DNA from: Peribacillus frigoritolerans
GTDB taxonomy: Bacteria; Bacillota; Bacilli; Bacillales; DSM-1321
NCBI RefSeq assembly: GCF_040250305.1
Contig: NZ_CP158190.1
Location: forward strand, 2,450,001-2,514,000
Direction: 5' to 3'
Length of the DNA: 64,000 nt
Shown here: one piece after another, positions 26,219 through 34,169 of the stretch
How positions within the stretch are numbered: position 1 is the stretch's first letter
How the letters are laid out: the number at the start of each line of letters is the position of its first letter
The notes under the pieces: model-generated
Seen by the model: only the letters and a program-made list of their open reading frames with translations
What the model was told of the DNA's origin: nothing
Database searches by the model: none
Made by a program: the position numbers and the translations under genes

Positions 26219-26941
26219 ATGAATGTGAACAGAAAAAATGGACCGATGTATTTACAGATAAAAGAAATTTTAAAGGATCGTATTTTACATGGGGTTTATG
26301 CCATCGACACAAACATTCCCTCTGAGCCTCTTTTGGAAGAAGAATTTAACGTAAGTAAGGTAACTGTCCGAAATGCAATCAAAGAACTAGTTCAAGAAGG
26401 GTATGTTGAAAAGAAAAGCGGCAAAGGCACTAGAGTCATAGCTAATGGTTCGATTGTCAAACTTTCAAAAGGAAAGCGTTTCACAGAGCTGTTGGTGGAG
26501 GAAGGGCACTCCATTTTAAAAAAGGTGTTAAACATAAGTCATGTTGACCTTTCTTCAGACTCTAAGCTGCATTCTTTATTTGGTGACCATTGCTTAAGTA
26601 TCGAACGGATATATTTATTGGACAATGAACCTTATATTTACTTTACACATTATGTTTCACTTGATTTAAACCAAGAAGAGATAGAAGAGGTCCAAATCAA
26701 TTCTTTGTACCGCTTTTTGGAAGATCAAAACGTCAAACTTGAAATATTCAGAGATGAGTTTGCCGTTGCTATCGCTCCGGATCACATTTGCGAAACACTG
26801 AAAATCGAAAACAATAGTCCAGTACTAAAGAGGATTCGGATTTCCAGTGATGGGGACGGAAATGTTAAGGAATACAGTGAAGGATATTACAACACGGCTA
26901 AACAGAACTACATTGTGACATATAACGAGCCGGTACAATAA
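26219..26941 (+). CDS. GntR-family regulator (HutC/UTRA type)
   Basis: 240 aa. N-terminal GntR winged helix (PMYLQIKEILKDRILHGVYAIDTNIPSEPLLEEEFNVSKVTVRNAIKELVQEGYVEKKSGKGTRVI, residues about 8-72) and a C-terminal UTRA ligand domain (about 90-235; ERIYLLDNEPYIYFTHYVS, FAVAIAPDHICETLKIENNSPVLKRIRIS). ATG 26219 follows GCAGGAG; a longer open frame reaching back to 26090 lies inside the kinase gene. It sits between the enzymes and the permease and probably controls both. Confidence 0.87.
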   Translation: MNVNRKNGPMYLQIKEILKDRILHGVYAIDTNIPSEPLLEEEFNVSKVTVRNAIKELVQEGYVEKKSGKGTRVIANGSIVKLSKGKRFTELLVEEGHSILKKVLNISHVDLSSDSKLHSLFGDHCLSIERIYLLDNEPYIYFTHYVSLDLNQEEIEEVQINSLYRFLEDQNVKLEIFRDEFAVAIAPDHICETLKIENNSPVLKRIRISSDGDGNVKEYSEGYYNTAKQNYIVTYNEPVQ

Positions 26942-26965
26942 TCCCATTTATTGTATTGGTTTGAT

Positions 26966-26979
26966 TGTAAGCGATTTCT
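26966..26979 (+). promoter_or_regulatory. near-consensus cre box before the gntP-like gene
   Basis: TGTAAGCGATTTCT fits the cre consensus WGWAARCGYTWWCW at 13 of 14 positions (A for Y at position 9). It is 19 bases before the permease start, suggesting carbon-catabolite control. Confidence 0.5.
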
Positions 26980-26997
26980 TGGGAATGGGGAGAACAT

Positions 26998-28323
26998 ATG
27001 GATCTATATTTATTAGGAATCACGCTGATAGCAATCGTAATAGTTATTTTGGGGGTATCATGGTGGAAATGGCATGCATTCATTAGCTTGACTGTAGCCA
27101 GTTTATTTTTAGCGGTTTTTTCTGGACTGCCAATGGACAAGATTGTCGGAGCTTATGAAACGGGTGTCGGAGCGGTCCTTGGTCACCTTATTGGAATATT
27201 GGCCTTAGGGACCATCTTAGGAAAGATGATGTCCGACTCTGGAGCCGGGATGCAGGTTGCTGACTTTTTCATTAATAAATTCGGCGTGAAAAAACTGCCA
27301 TGGGCCATGCTTTTATCTGGTTTCATCATCGGCATTCCCGTATTTTTCGAGGTTGGTTTAGTAATATTGCTGCCTTTGGTCATTTCCATTCGGAAATCTA
27401 CCAAAGTGAACATCTTGTTAATTGGTATTCCAGTACTTGCTGGTTTATCGATCGTACATGGGCTGGTACCTCCGCATCCTGGAGCCATGACAGCCATTGG
27501 AATTTATAATGCTAACATGGGACAAGTACTTCTGTACTCATTGATCATCGCATTCCCGACTGCTGTAATTGCGGGACCTCTATTCGCAAGATGGATTCAT
27601 AAACGGGTCATTCCTGTTGGAGAACCGGAATTGATCCGGGTGGAAACAAAGTCAAGTGGATTACCAGGCACTGGTGTTTCGTTCTTCATCATCCTTTTGC
27701 CGGTATTGTTGATGGTTTTAACGGTAGTGGCGCCTTATGTGCCGATACCGGGTGCCATTGAAAAATTCTTATTGTTTATCGGAAGTCCAGTGATCGCCCT
27801 ATTAATCTCCTGTTTTGCAGCTTACTATTTCTTGGGCTACAGACAGGGTATGGACAAATCACTAATTAAAAAGTTGACGGAAGAATGCTTATTGCCATTA
27901 GCTTCCATAATTCTTATTATCGGTGCTGGCGGAGGATTCAAGCAAATTTTAATTGATAGTGGCGTAGGGACTGCAATCGCTTCCATGTCTGAAGAAATTT
28001 CTTTATCACCGATCGTTCTTGCATTTCTTGTGGCCGGACTGATTCGTATTGCCACAGGTTCTGCAACCGTCGCTTTGACTACGGCAGCAGGGATCGTTTC
28101 GCCGGTCGTTGCCAATATGACGGGTGTTAATCTTGAATTGCTCGTTATTGCCACGGGAGCAGGCTCACTTATGTTCTCCCATGTTAATGACGCCGGTTTC
28201 TGGTTAGTAAAAGAATACATGGGATTAACCGTTAAAGAAACTTTCAAAACTTGGACAGTCATGGAAACCTTACTATCCTTCGTGGCATTCGGTTTGGTTT
28301 TAATTTTCGATATATTCATTTAA
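26998..28323 (+). CDS. GntP-family gluconate:H+ symporter-type permease
   Basis: 441 aa, about twelve membrane spans. GntP-family landmarks: ILALGTILGKMMSDSGAGMQVADFFI, FIIGIPVFFEVGLVILLPL, GLSIVHGLVPPHPGAMTA, GAGGGFKQILIDSGVG, IRIATGSATVALTTAAGI, SLMFSHVNDAGFWLVKEYMGL. The family imports gluconate and related sugar acids with protons. Within this operon it probably brings in a glucosaminate- or N-acyl-glucosaminate-like acid. ATG 26998 follows GGGGAGAAC. A terminator follows. Confidence 0.88.
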   Translation: MDLYLLGITLIAIVIVILGVSWWKWHAFISLTVASLFLAVFSGLPMDKIVGAYETGVGAVLGHLIGILALGTILGKMMSDSGAGMQVADFFINKFGVKKLPWAMLLSGFIIGIPVFFEVGLVILLPLVISIRKSTKVNILLIGIPVLAGLSIVHGLVPPHPGAMTAIGIYNANMGQVLLYSLIIAFPTAVIAGPLFARWIHKRVIPVGEPELIRVETKSSGLPGTGVSFFIILLPVLLMVLTVVAPYVPIPGAIEKFLLFIGSPVIALLISCFAAYYFLGYRQGMDKSLIKKLTEECLLPLASIILIIGAGGGFKQILIDSGVGTAIASMSEEISLSPIVLAFLVAGLIRIATGSATVALTTAAGIVSPVVANMTGVNLELLVIATGAGSLMFSHVNDAGFWLVKEYMGLTVKETFKTWTVMETLLSFVAFGLVLIFDIFI

Positions 28324-28373
28324 TTAAAGAAAATTTCTGCAATCCCTGATTAAGTAGCATTTACCTCCGTGAA

Positions 28374-28409
28374 CTGTCTTGGGGTGACAGATCACGGAGG
28401 CTTTTATTT
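28374..28409 (+). terminator. terminator of the sugar-acid operon
   Basis: CCTCCGTGA-CTGTC pairs with GACAG-TCACGGAGG around TTGGGGT, followed by CTTTTATTTA. Confidence 0.85.
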
Positions 28410-28517
28410 AGTTATAAAATGACCGGCTTTACTCTTAAAGATAGGTCGTTGCGGAAAAAACAGAAACTAAATTCATTCACAATTGGAAGTAGTATGACTA
28501 GTGACAAGGGTGTAGTT

Positions 28518-28700
28518 TCATCCAGGAGACGTTTGTTTGGCTCCTCGAAGATATAAGTCCTGACAGAGACTTCTATATTGCAAGATTGACAGCTTCCCGT
28601 TTACATATTCATTCTGAATATAATCCAATAATTCATTGGCATGGTTAGGCTTTTGACGTTTTTCCTGAATATAATGGAGAATTAAAACTTCTATATTCAC
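28518..28700 (-). CDS. YppF-like small protein
   Basis: 60 aa. ELLDYIQNEYVNGKLSILQYRSLCQDLYLRGA resembles the YppF family of Bacillus (short helical proteins with an Ile-x-x-Tyr-Arg motif and a C-terminal GA). GTG at 28700 (reverse strand) follows AAGGTGAG. Function unknown; probably a regulatory or structural small protein. It stands alone between two terminators. Confidence 0.6.
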   Translation of the reverse strand: MNIEVLILHYIQEKRQKPNHANELLDYIQNEYVNGKLSILQYRSLCQDLYLRGAKQTSPG

Positions 28701-28895
28701 ACACTCACCTTACTTGACAAGTATTTTTTTCCATTAACAATATAACATGGGCATTCAAAAAAATATCATTTTTTGAATATTTTAACTATCGACATATTTA
28801 TACAAATAATGGAGTGATTCGGAGTAAGCGGTGGAAAATCTTATCGGGAAATGCAAAAATAACGGTATTGTACCGACTTGCTGTTAAGTCGGCAC

Positions 28896-28927
28896 AAAAA
28901 AACCCTTGATAATTCAAGGGTTTTTTT
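28896..28927. terminator. bidirectional terminator beside the MFS transporter gene
   Basis: AACCCTTGA and TCAAGGGTT with a short loop, flanked by A7 on the left and T7 on the right, so it can work from both sides. A further hairpin CCGACTT/AAGTCGG lies just left of it (28873-28892). Confidence 0.85.
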
Positions 28928-28963
28928 GTTGATTTAGGTGATAAAACTGATTTTGCAACGACT

Positions 28964-30256
28964 TCATGCTTGTATCTTTTGTACAGTTAATGGTGATAAG
29001 CGCAGTTCTGCGGATTCTCTCTTAATGGAGAATAAATAAGCTGCCAAACCTAAGATGGCTGTAAAAATCAGCATGGCGATCGATGAACTGAAGTCCCCGC
29101 CAGACAAGTCACGAAGCCATCCCATGATATAGCTCGAAAAGCCGCCCATGATATTCGTGAATCCAATTAGACCAGCGGCTCGTCCTGCAGTTTCAGGTGT
29201 TGAGTATTTTACCATGAGCATATTACTTAGATGGAACACACCGCCTTGACATCCCATTGCCAGTCCCATACATAGTCCTGCCAAAATAGGATTGGGGATG
29301 AAGACAGCTACAGTCAAAAAGACAGCCGTCAATGAAAATAGAATCGTGGCCATCAAACTTGGACGTCTGGTTTTGTCAGCCAGAAAACCGCATGCCAAGA
29401 CAAATCCTAAAGCGAATAGCCAGGAAAGTGAAGTAATGCTCGACATTCCTTCCTTTTCGAACCCTTTTGCCTCAATGAGGTAGGTAGGAAGCCAAATGCT
29501 GATTCCGAAAAATAAAAAGGAGCATACGAGCATGCCGAACCAAACAATCCAGAAACGATAATCTTGGGCGAAACTCTTCTTGTTCTCGGAGGAGGTGGTT
29601 TCTTTCATTTCATCATCCGTTTGGCGAATGAAAGCCAATTCTTCCTTACTTATCCGGGGGTGCTCTTCTGGTGTATTCCTCGTCATGAAGATGAACATCG
29701 GGATATTTATAAATAAGTTGAAAGCTGCAAGCATAAAGAAAGCTGCTTGCCAGTGGAGTAAAGATATCACGAGCACCAAGAAAATGGCTCCCATTGCCGG
29801 TCCTAAATAGTTTCCGGTAAGCCAAGATGCCTGGGCCCTTCCCAATTCGCGTTTATTAAACCAGTTAGAAATGAATTTTCCGGAAACCGGAATCATCATC
29901 CCCTCACCAAAACCAAGAATGATCCTGCTTATTAAAAACATTTCATATGAATTTGCCAGGCCTGACGTGATCATCGTGAGTGTCCAAATGAATAAACCGC
30001 CGATGGCTGTTTTACGGGCACCTAATTTATCAATGATGAAGCCCCAAAAAAGATTTGAAACTCCATAAGCAATGGTGAATACAAATGATAGAAGACCGAT
30101 CTTTGCATTTTTGTCATCACCAGTCATACCGAGTGCATGCAAGAATTCCGGATCTGTTTGAATGATGGAAATGCCAACTTTATCAATTTGTCCGAAAAAC
30201 CAAAAGAAAAAAATTGGAACGGCAATATACAACCATCTTTTTTGCCCATTTAACAT
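28964..30256 (-). CDS. MFS transporter, anion:cation symporter (ACS) type
   Basis: 430 aa, twelve spans. ACS-family features: GFIIDKLGARKTAIGGLFIWTL after span 2, the span-4 region LISRIILGFGEGMMIPVSGKFISNWFNKRELGRAQASW typical of glucarate/phthalate/4-hydroxyphenylacetate transporters, and GLADKT-like loop GFLADKTRRPSL. The family imports carboxylated sugars or aromatic acids. Its position next to an IclR regulator and an aromatic-ring dioxygenase operon, together with a shared palindrome, suggests uptake of that pathway's substrate. ATG at 30256 follows AAGGAGATGG read on the reverse strand. Confidence 0.83.
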   Translation of the reverse strand: MLNGQKRWLYIAVPIFFFWFFGQIDKVGISIIQTDPEFLHALGMTGDDKNAKIGLLSFVFTIAYGVSNLFWGFIIDKLGARKTAIGGLFIWTLTMITSGLANSYEMFLISRIILGFGEGMMIPVSGKFISNWFNKRELGRAQASWLTGNYLGPAMGAIFLVLVISLLHWQAAFFMLAAFNLFINIPMFIFMTRNTPEEHPRISKEELAFIRQTDDEMKETTSSENKKSFAQDYRFWIVWFGMLVCSFLFFGISIWLPTYLIEAKGFEKEGMSSITSLSWLFALGFVLACGFLADKTRRPSLMATILFSLTAVFLTVAVFIPNPILAGLCMGLAMGCQGGVFHLSNMLMVKYSTPETAGRAAGLIGFTNIMGGFSSYIMGWLRDLSGGDFSSSIAMLIFTAILGLAAYLFSIKRESAELRLSPLTVQKIQA

Positions 30257-30290
30257 AATACCATCTCCTTATCGCTTTTTAGCATTCCTT

Positions 30291-30320
30291 AAAACACTTA
30301 CATGTGAGAATAAGTGTTTT
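30291..30320. promoter_or_regulatory. perfect 10-bp inverted repeat in the MFS leader
   Basis: AAAACACTTA (30291-30300) and TAAGTGTTTT (30311-30320) are exact inverted arms with a 10-base spacer, 35 bases before the MFS start. It may be an operator or a leader hairpin; it has no T-run in the reading direction that would make it a typical terminator. Confidence 0.55.
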
Positions 30321-30411
30321 ACGGTTATCCCTTTAGAAAGGTACTAGTTTTGATTTTCCCGCCTTTCTTTATAATTTTGATAGATAAAAAGGAACAGAAG
30401 TGTTTTGTAAG

Positions 30412-30426
30412 GAAAACAAAGTTTTA
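30412..30426. promoter_or_regulatory. candidate IclR operator upstream of the MFS gene
   Basis: GAAAACAAAGTTTTA matches, at 12 of 15 positions, the perfect palindrome CAAAACAATGTTTTG at 32430-32444 downstream of the dioxygenase-operon promoter. Both are about the size bound by IclR-type dimers. Confidence 0.4.
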
Positions 30427-30505
30427 CTTTCTTAACGATAAATTAAAATAATTTGATTGTCAATTTAATATTTAGATAATTTTCTATTTTTAGAATAAAC
30501 AATCT

Positions 30506-30519
30506 TATAAGCGCTTTCA
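30506..30519. promoter_or_regulatory. near-consensus cre box upstream of the MFS gene
   Basis: TATAAGCGCTTTCA fits WGWAARCGYTWWCW at 13 of 14 positions (A for G at position 2). The gap between the MFS start and the IclR gene otherwise holds only AT-rich sequence and the hydrolase remnant. Confidence 0.45.
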
Positions 30520-31004
30520 GTTAAAAAATGAACTCTGTTTCATCCTATTGAGAGGTGGATCTCTATTAAGCCAGGACTTATAATGGATGTAAATCTAATT
30601 CTTTGTGTCAAAAAAACAAATTATTATCAAATTATTAATAATTCTGACTTGTTGATATTGAATTTGAAATCAGGAAAATCTATAATTCATTTATATTGTT
30701 TTGTATATGAAATACTTAATATTGGAAAATTCCGTGATTTGGCAGAGAATATCGACGTATTAAAATGCTTCATTTATTTTTACTTGTGTAATTGGTTATA
30801 TTTGGTTATAAAACAACAAGCTTTTCTATTGATAAGTCAATTAAGCTAGGCCTTCCAAATAGTTTTATATATGTAAATATGCTTTAATTGACACATATAC
30901 ACTATTCTATTTATACATGAAGAGTAAAGGATTGTGAGGTAGAAATGGTTGCCAATTTGCAGTACTGCCCGATTCATTATCAGGAATAGGGATAAGGAAT
31001 AGCG

Positions 31005-31233
31005 CTTGAAGACACCAGCTTGGTTATCGCTCTAGGCTTTTACTAGCCGTTTTCCGGAAGCTGTGAAAGCGTTGATTATATCTGATGTGACTCGTGGGCC
31101 AGCTGTTGTTAGCATGAAAGAAAGTAAACGGAAACTTCTGAATTGATTACAATCCATCGAAATTTGGTCGGATGAACTTGTAAAGCAGAGGGCAGTGCGC
31201 AGCTACTGGCGCAAAAAGTTCCTGTCTAGTTAA
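31005..31233 (+). pseudogene. decayed alpha/beta-hydrolase fragment
   Basis: From 31036 one frame reads FTSRFPEAVKALIISDVTRG..., the usual stretch after the nucleophile elbow of alpha/beta hydrolases, then a TGA at 31144, then LQSIEIWSDELVKQRAVRSYWRKKF to a TAA at 31231-31233. Before it another frame (LEDTSLVIALGF, 31005-31040) looks like the piece just upstream, so at least one frameshift and one or two stops are present. There is no start and no ribosome site. Hydrolase identity rests on pattern recognition over about 70 residues. It lies just before the IclR gene of the aromatic operon. Confidence 0.4.
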
Positions 31234-31410
31234 GGAAGCAAAAGAAAGCAGGCAACCATTGAAGTATGCATCAAAAACATTCACCAAATGAACAATCAGA
31301 AAAAAATGTACATATTCTGCAAGTTCTTCTTTCTAGGTATGAAGAAAGCTTTTCTGAATGGTTATAGTCAGGAGAAAATGAGATTTATTCACAACGGGGG
31401 GAATACTCGA

Positions 31411-32226
31411 ATGGCAAGCGAAGAAAAAGAGAAAGAGAAATATAGTGCTAATTCATTGGTTAGAGGGTTGGAAATCATTAAGCTCTTTAATGAAGTACAG
31501 CCGAGCTTGTCTCTTTCAGAAATAGCAAAACAACTGGGAGTAAGCAGAACAGTACCATATCGTTTATTATTCACATTACAAAATATTGGTTACTTGTCTC
31601 AGGATGAACATACCAAACGTTATAGTTTAACGCCAAAGGTTCTTGAATTGGGATTCAGCTATTTGAATAGCTTGAAATTCCAGGAAATTGTCCAGCCTTA
31701 TATGGAGACCTTACGTGATGAAATCGGAGCCTCCTGTCATCTGTCCATTTTAGATGGACAGGAAGTTGTTTATGTTGGAAGTGCCCCGATCAGAGGTGTA
31801 TCAGCTGTCAATGTGAACATAGGTTTGCGGCTGCCGGCACATGCTTTGGCCAATGGAAAATTACTTTTGGCATATCAACCGAAAGAAATGCTAATGCAAA
31901 TGTTCAAAATCTCAAACCTGACTCCTTATACAGACAGAACACTCACCGCGCCTGGTGAATTTCAAAAACAGCTGGAATCGATTCGGCAAAATGGTTATTC
32001 GATGACAAGCGGGGAATTTCACCCTGGCATCCGTTCCGTTGCAGCCCCGATTTTTGACAGGACTGGGAAAGTGTTGGCTGCCTTGAATGTCGTGGCAACA
32101 GAGTCTGCTTACCAGGAGGATTTCATCGATAAAATTGCCTTGCCGAAACTGTTGGAAGTTTCTCGGCAGTTATCCGTTTATATGGGATATAGCGGGGTTA
32201 AGCCTTATCAACACGAAGATGTCTGA
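31411..32226 (+). CDS. IclR-family transcriptional regulator
   Basis: 271 aa. N-terminal IclR winged helix (ANSLVRGLEIIKLFNEVQPSLSLSEIAKQLGVSRTVPYRLLFTLQNIGYLSQDEHTKRYSLTPKVLELG, residues about 12-85) and C-terminal effector domain (about 100-260; GASCHLSILDGQEVVYVGSAP, RLPAHALANGKLLLAY, GYSMTSGEFHPGIRSVAAPIFD). ATG 31411 follows GGGGGGAA; an upstream ATG at 31288 lacks such a site. IclR proteins of this kind often control aromatic catabolism. It precedes the operon by 270 bases and a terminator, and is transcribed in the same direction. Confidence 0.88.
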   Translation: MASEEKEKEKYSANSLVRGLEIIKLFNEVQPSLSLSEIAKQLGVSRTVPYRLLFTLQNIGYLSQDEHTKRYSLTPKVLELGFSYLNSLKFQEIVQPYMETLRDEIGASCHLSILDGQEVVYVGSAPIRGVSAVNVNIGLRLPAHALANGKLLLAYQPKEMLMQMFKISNLTPYTDRTLTAPGEFQKQLESIRQNGYSMTSGEFHPGIRSVAAPIFDRTGKVLAALNVVATESAYQEDFIDKIALPKLLEVSRQLSVYMGYSGVKPYQHEDV

Positions 32227-32264
32227 ACAATTTAAATCTATTGATAAATGAATAACCTCTTTCG

Positions 32265-32303
32265 AAAGTGTGGATCTCCCAATAGGGAATCCACACTTTT
32301 TGT
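32265..32303 (+). terminator. terminator after the iclR gene
   Basis: AAAGTGTGGAT (32265-32275) and ATCCACACTTTT (32289-32300) pair, with an inner CCC/GGG, followed by T-rich sequence. Confidence 0.88.
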
Positions 32304-32389
32304 GTTAAGAAAAGCAAATCGTTACAAGTTTATCCCATAATGGAGAGCGTTCGGATTATAAAAATAGTTTTAAATATTCTAAAAATTCG

Positions 32390-32418
32390 TTGACAATGAA
32401 GCGTTTTCATTTTAGACT
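32390..32418 (+). promoter_or_regulatory. sigma-A-like promoter of the dioxygenase operon with an overlapping degenerate cre
   Basis: TTGACA (32390-32395), 17-base spacer, TAGACT (32413-32418; four of six match TATAAT). The spacer contains ATGAAGCGTTTTCA (32397-32410), matching the cre consensus at 12 of 14 positions. The start codon of the first gene is about 80 bases downstream. Confidence 0.6.
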
Positions 32419-32429
32419 TAATTCATAGA

Positions 32430-32444
32430 CAAAACAATGTTTTG
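32430..32444. promoter_or_regulatory. perfect palindrome after the operon promoter, candidate IclR operator
   Basis: CAAAACA-A-TGTTTTG, arms of seven bases, lies 12 bases downstream of the -10, where a bound repressor would block transcription. A related site lies at 30412-30426. Confidence 0.5.
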
Positions 32445-32496
32445 CTTATGAAACATAACTCGGTTAAGAAACAACAAATAAGGGAGGAATTTTAAA

Positions 32497-33030
32497 ATGA
32501 CAAAAGAAACTTTCTCAGTGAAGGATTTTGAAAAAAAATATGTTGCCCGATTGAAAGACCGTACTCTTGATTGGAATGTCTTGAAGTTCCAAGAAGAAAT
32601 TGATCCTGCTTATAGACGCGCACAGATGAGATATATCGGACGTGGTGCGACTGCCAATAACGATACGAATGTAATTGCAGGTGTACATTTCACTTTAAGT
32701 ACTATGGTGCTTCCTCCGGGATGTATCGGTCCTTTGCACCTTCACGACGATGTTGAAGAAGTGTTTTTCATTCTTGAGGGTGAAGTCACGGCATTAATTC
32801 AAGAGGATAGCTACAGTGAAGTGCATGAAATTAAATTAAGTGCGAGAGATTGCATCAGCAGCCCACCAGGGGTTTATCGGGGAATTAGGAATGACGGTGA
32901 TGTGGAAGCGCGCATGCTCGTGATGCTAGGGGCAGTAAAACCTAACTTGCCGACTTATCCTGAAGGCAGTGACCTCGAAGAACTGCGTAAACAACGCGCT
33001 AAAGAAAGAGAAGCCATCATTAAAGAGTGA
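32497..33030 (+). CDS. cupin-domain protein
   Basis: 177 aa. Single cupin with motif 1 GPLHLHDDVEEVFFILEGEV (metal-binding His-x-His and Glu) and motif 2 around SPPGVYRGIRNDG, where the usual second His is not obvious. No transport signal. First gene of the aromatic operon, ATG preceded by AAGGGAGGAA. It may be a small dioxygenase, isomerase or sensor of a pathway intermediate; the family is too broad to say. A hairpin follows it, so it may be expressed more than the downstream genes. Confidence 0.78.
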   Translation: MTKETFSVKDFEKKYVARLKDRTLDWNVLKFQEEIDPAYRRAQMRYIGRGATANNDTNVIAGVHFTLSTMVLPPGCIGPLHLHDDVEEVFFILEGEVTALIQEDSYSEVHEIKLSARDCISSPPGVYRGIRNDGDVEARMLVMLGAVKPNLPTYPEGSDLEELRKQRAKEREAIIKE

Positions 33031-33041
33031 TCATTTAGCCG

Positions 33042-33084
33042 AAAGGGCACCTGCATTATGAAAATTAATGAGGCGCCCTTTTCG
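33042..33084 (+). terminator. hairpin between the cupin and extradiol-type genes (partial terminator)
   Basis: AAAGGGC (33042-33048) pairs with GCCCTTTT (33075-33082), with an inner CATT/AATG pair, followed by CGATTAG rather than a long T-run. Likely a weak terminator or RNA-stabilising hairpin within the operon. Confidence 0.5.
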
Positions 33085-33149
33085 ATTAGATTGTTAAATA
33101 TGGCCAATTCAATTTATTTAAAGTCATTAAATTATGGGAGGTATAAAAA

Positions 33150-34088
33150 ATGCTTGGGATTACTCATTTACGACATATAAGCATGATAACTCCGAATTTC
33201 GACGATCAAGCAGAGTTTTATGAAAAGGTTTGGGGACTTGATAGAGTGGATGTTCCGGAAGAGGAGAATACGGTTTATTTCCGCGGGGCTGGACCGGAAC
33301 ATCATATTTTAAGCCTTCACAAGGGAGAAAAACGTGGTTTGCATCATATAGCTTTTGGCATGGTCGATAAAAATGCGGTGGACCGTGCAGCAGGGATATT
33401 ACAATCGAAGGGCGTTCGAATTATTGAACCACCTGGATATTTGGATGAAGCAGGTGCCGGTTATGGCCTCCGGTTAATTGATCCGGAAAACCGCGTGATC
33501 GAGCTTTCGGCTTGGGTGGAAGTGCAAACGTCTATTTGGAGCAAGAAAAATGTTGACCCAGTGAAATTGAATCATGTTGTAATGAACACGAAGAACTTAG
33601 ATATGATCGTTGAGTTTTATACGGATGTACTTGGTTTTAAAGTCACTGATTGGAGTGAGCACCAAATGTCATTCCTGCGATGCAACAGGAAACATCACTC
33701 CATTGCCTTCAATCAAGATGAGCATGCGTCAGTCAATCATATCGCATACGAGGTCGATTCCGTGGATGAACTGATGCGAGGAATAAGCAATGTGCGAAAA
33801 GCGGGCTTTTCAGAACTTTGGGGACCTGGACGTCATGGGCCTGGAGACAATATTTTCTGTTATTTTCAAGACCCAGGCGGTTTTGTTATGGAGTATACAT
33901 GTTATCTGGAAACGATCGAAGATGAATCTGAGTGGAGAGCACGAGTATGGAAACGGGTCCCGCATTTAATGGACCAGTGGGGAATTGCAGGGCCGCCGAA
34001 ACCTGAAGCCCGCAAAGCAATGGGAGGCGATCCCGATGCAGGCTGGGTTGATTCTCATATAGATGGTTCTGTCATGGCGGAAAAATGA
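33150..34088 (+). CDS. type I extradiol dioxygenase-like VOC protein
   Basis: 312 aa with two VOC halves, the shape of ring-cleaving catechol 2,3-dioxygenases. The C-terminal half carries the full 2-His-1-carboxylate set: His142 (KLNHVVMN), His197 (SVNHIAYEV) and Glu248 (GGFVMEYTC). It also has the family region GPGRHGPGDNIFCYFQDPGG. It would cleave a dihydroxylated ring next to the hydroxyls using Fe(II) or Mn(II). A C-terminal extension of about 50 residues follows the second domain. In this operon it would act after the Rieske dioxygenase and the diol dehydrogenase. Confidence 0.8.
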   Translation: MLGITHLRHISMITPNFDDQAEFYEKVWGLDRVDVPEEENTVYFRGAGPEHHILSLHKGEKRGLHHIAFGMVDKNAVDRAAGILQSKGVRIIEPPGYLDEAGAGYGLRLIDPENRVIELSAWVEVQTSIWSKKNVDPVKLNHVVMNTKNLDMIVEFYTDVLGFKVTDWSEHQMSFLRCNRKHHSIAFNQDEHASVNHIAYEVDSVDELMRGISNVRKAGFSELWGPGRHGPGDNIFCYFQDPGGFVMEYTCYLETIEDESEWRARVWKRVPHLMDQWGIAGPPKPEARKAMGGDPDAGWVDSHIDGSVMAEK

Positions 34089-34169
34089 GGAGGATTTTGA
34101 TGTCCTCCCATTATTCTTGCGCGTAGTTACAGCGTTTGAGGAAAATGGCTTTGAAAAGGAGTGAAGAGA

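Noticed and set aside
30583..30849. 88-codon open frame in the gap before the IclR gene
   Set aside because: Very AT-rich, no ribosome site, Leu/Ile/Tyr/Asn-rich composition with no family pattern; looks like chance.
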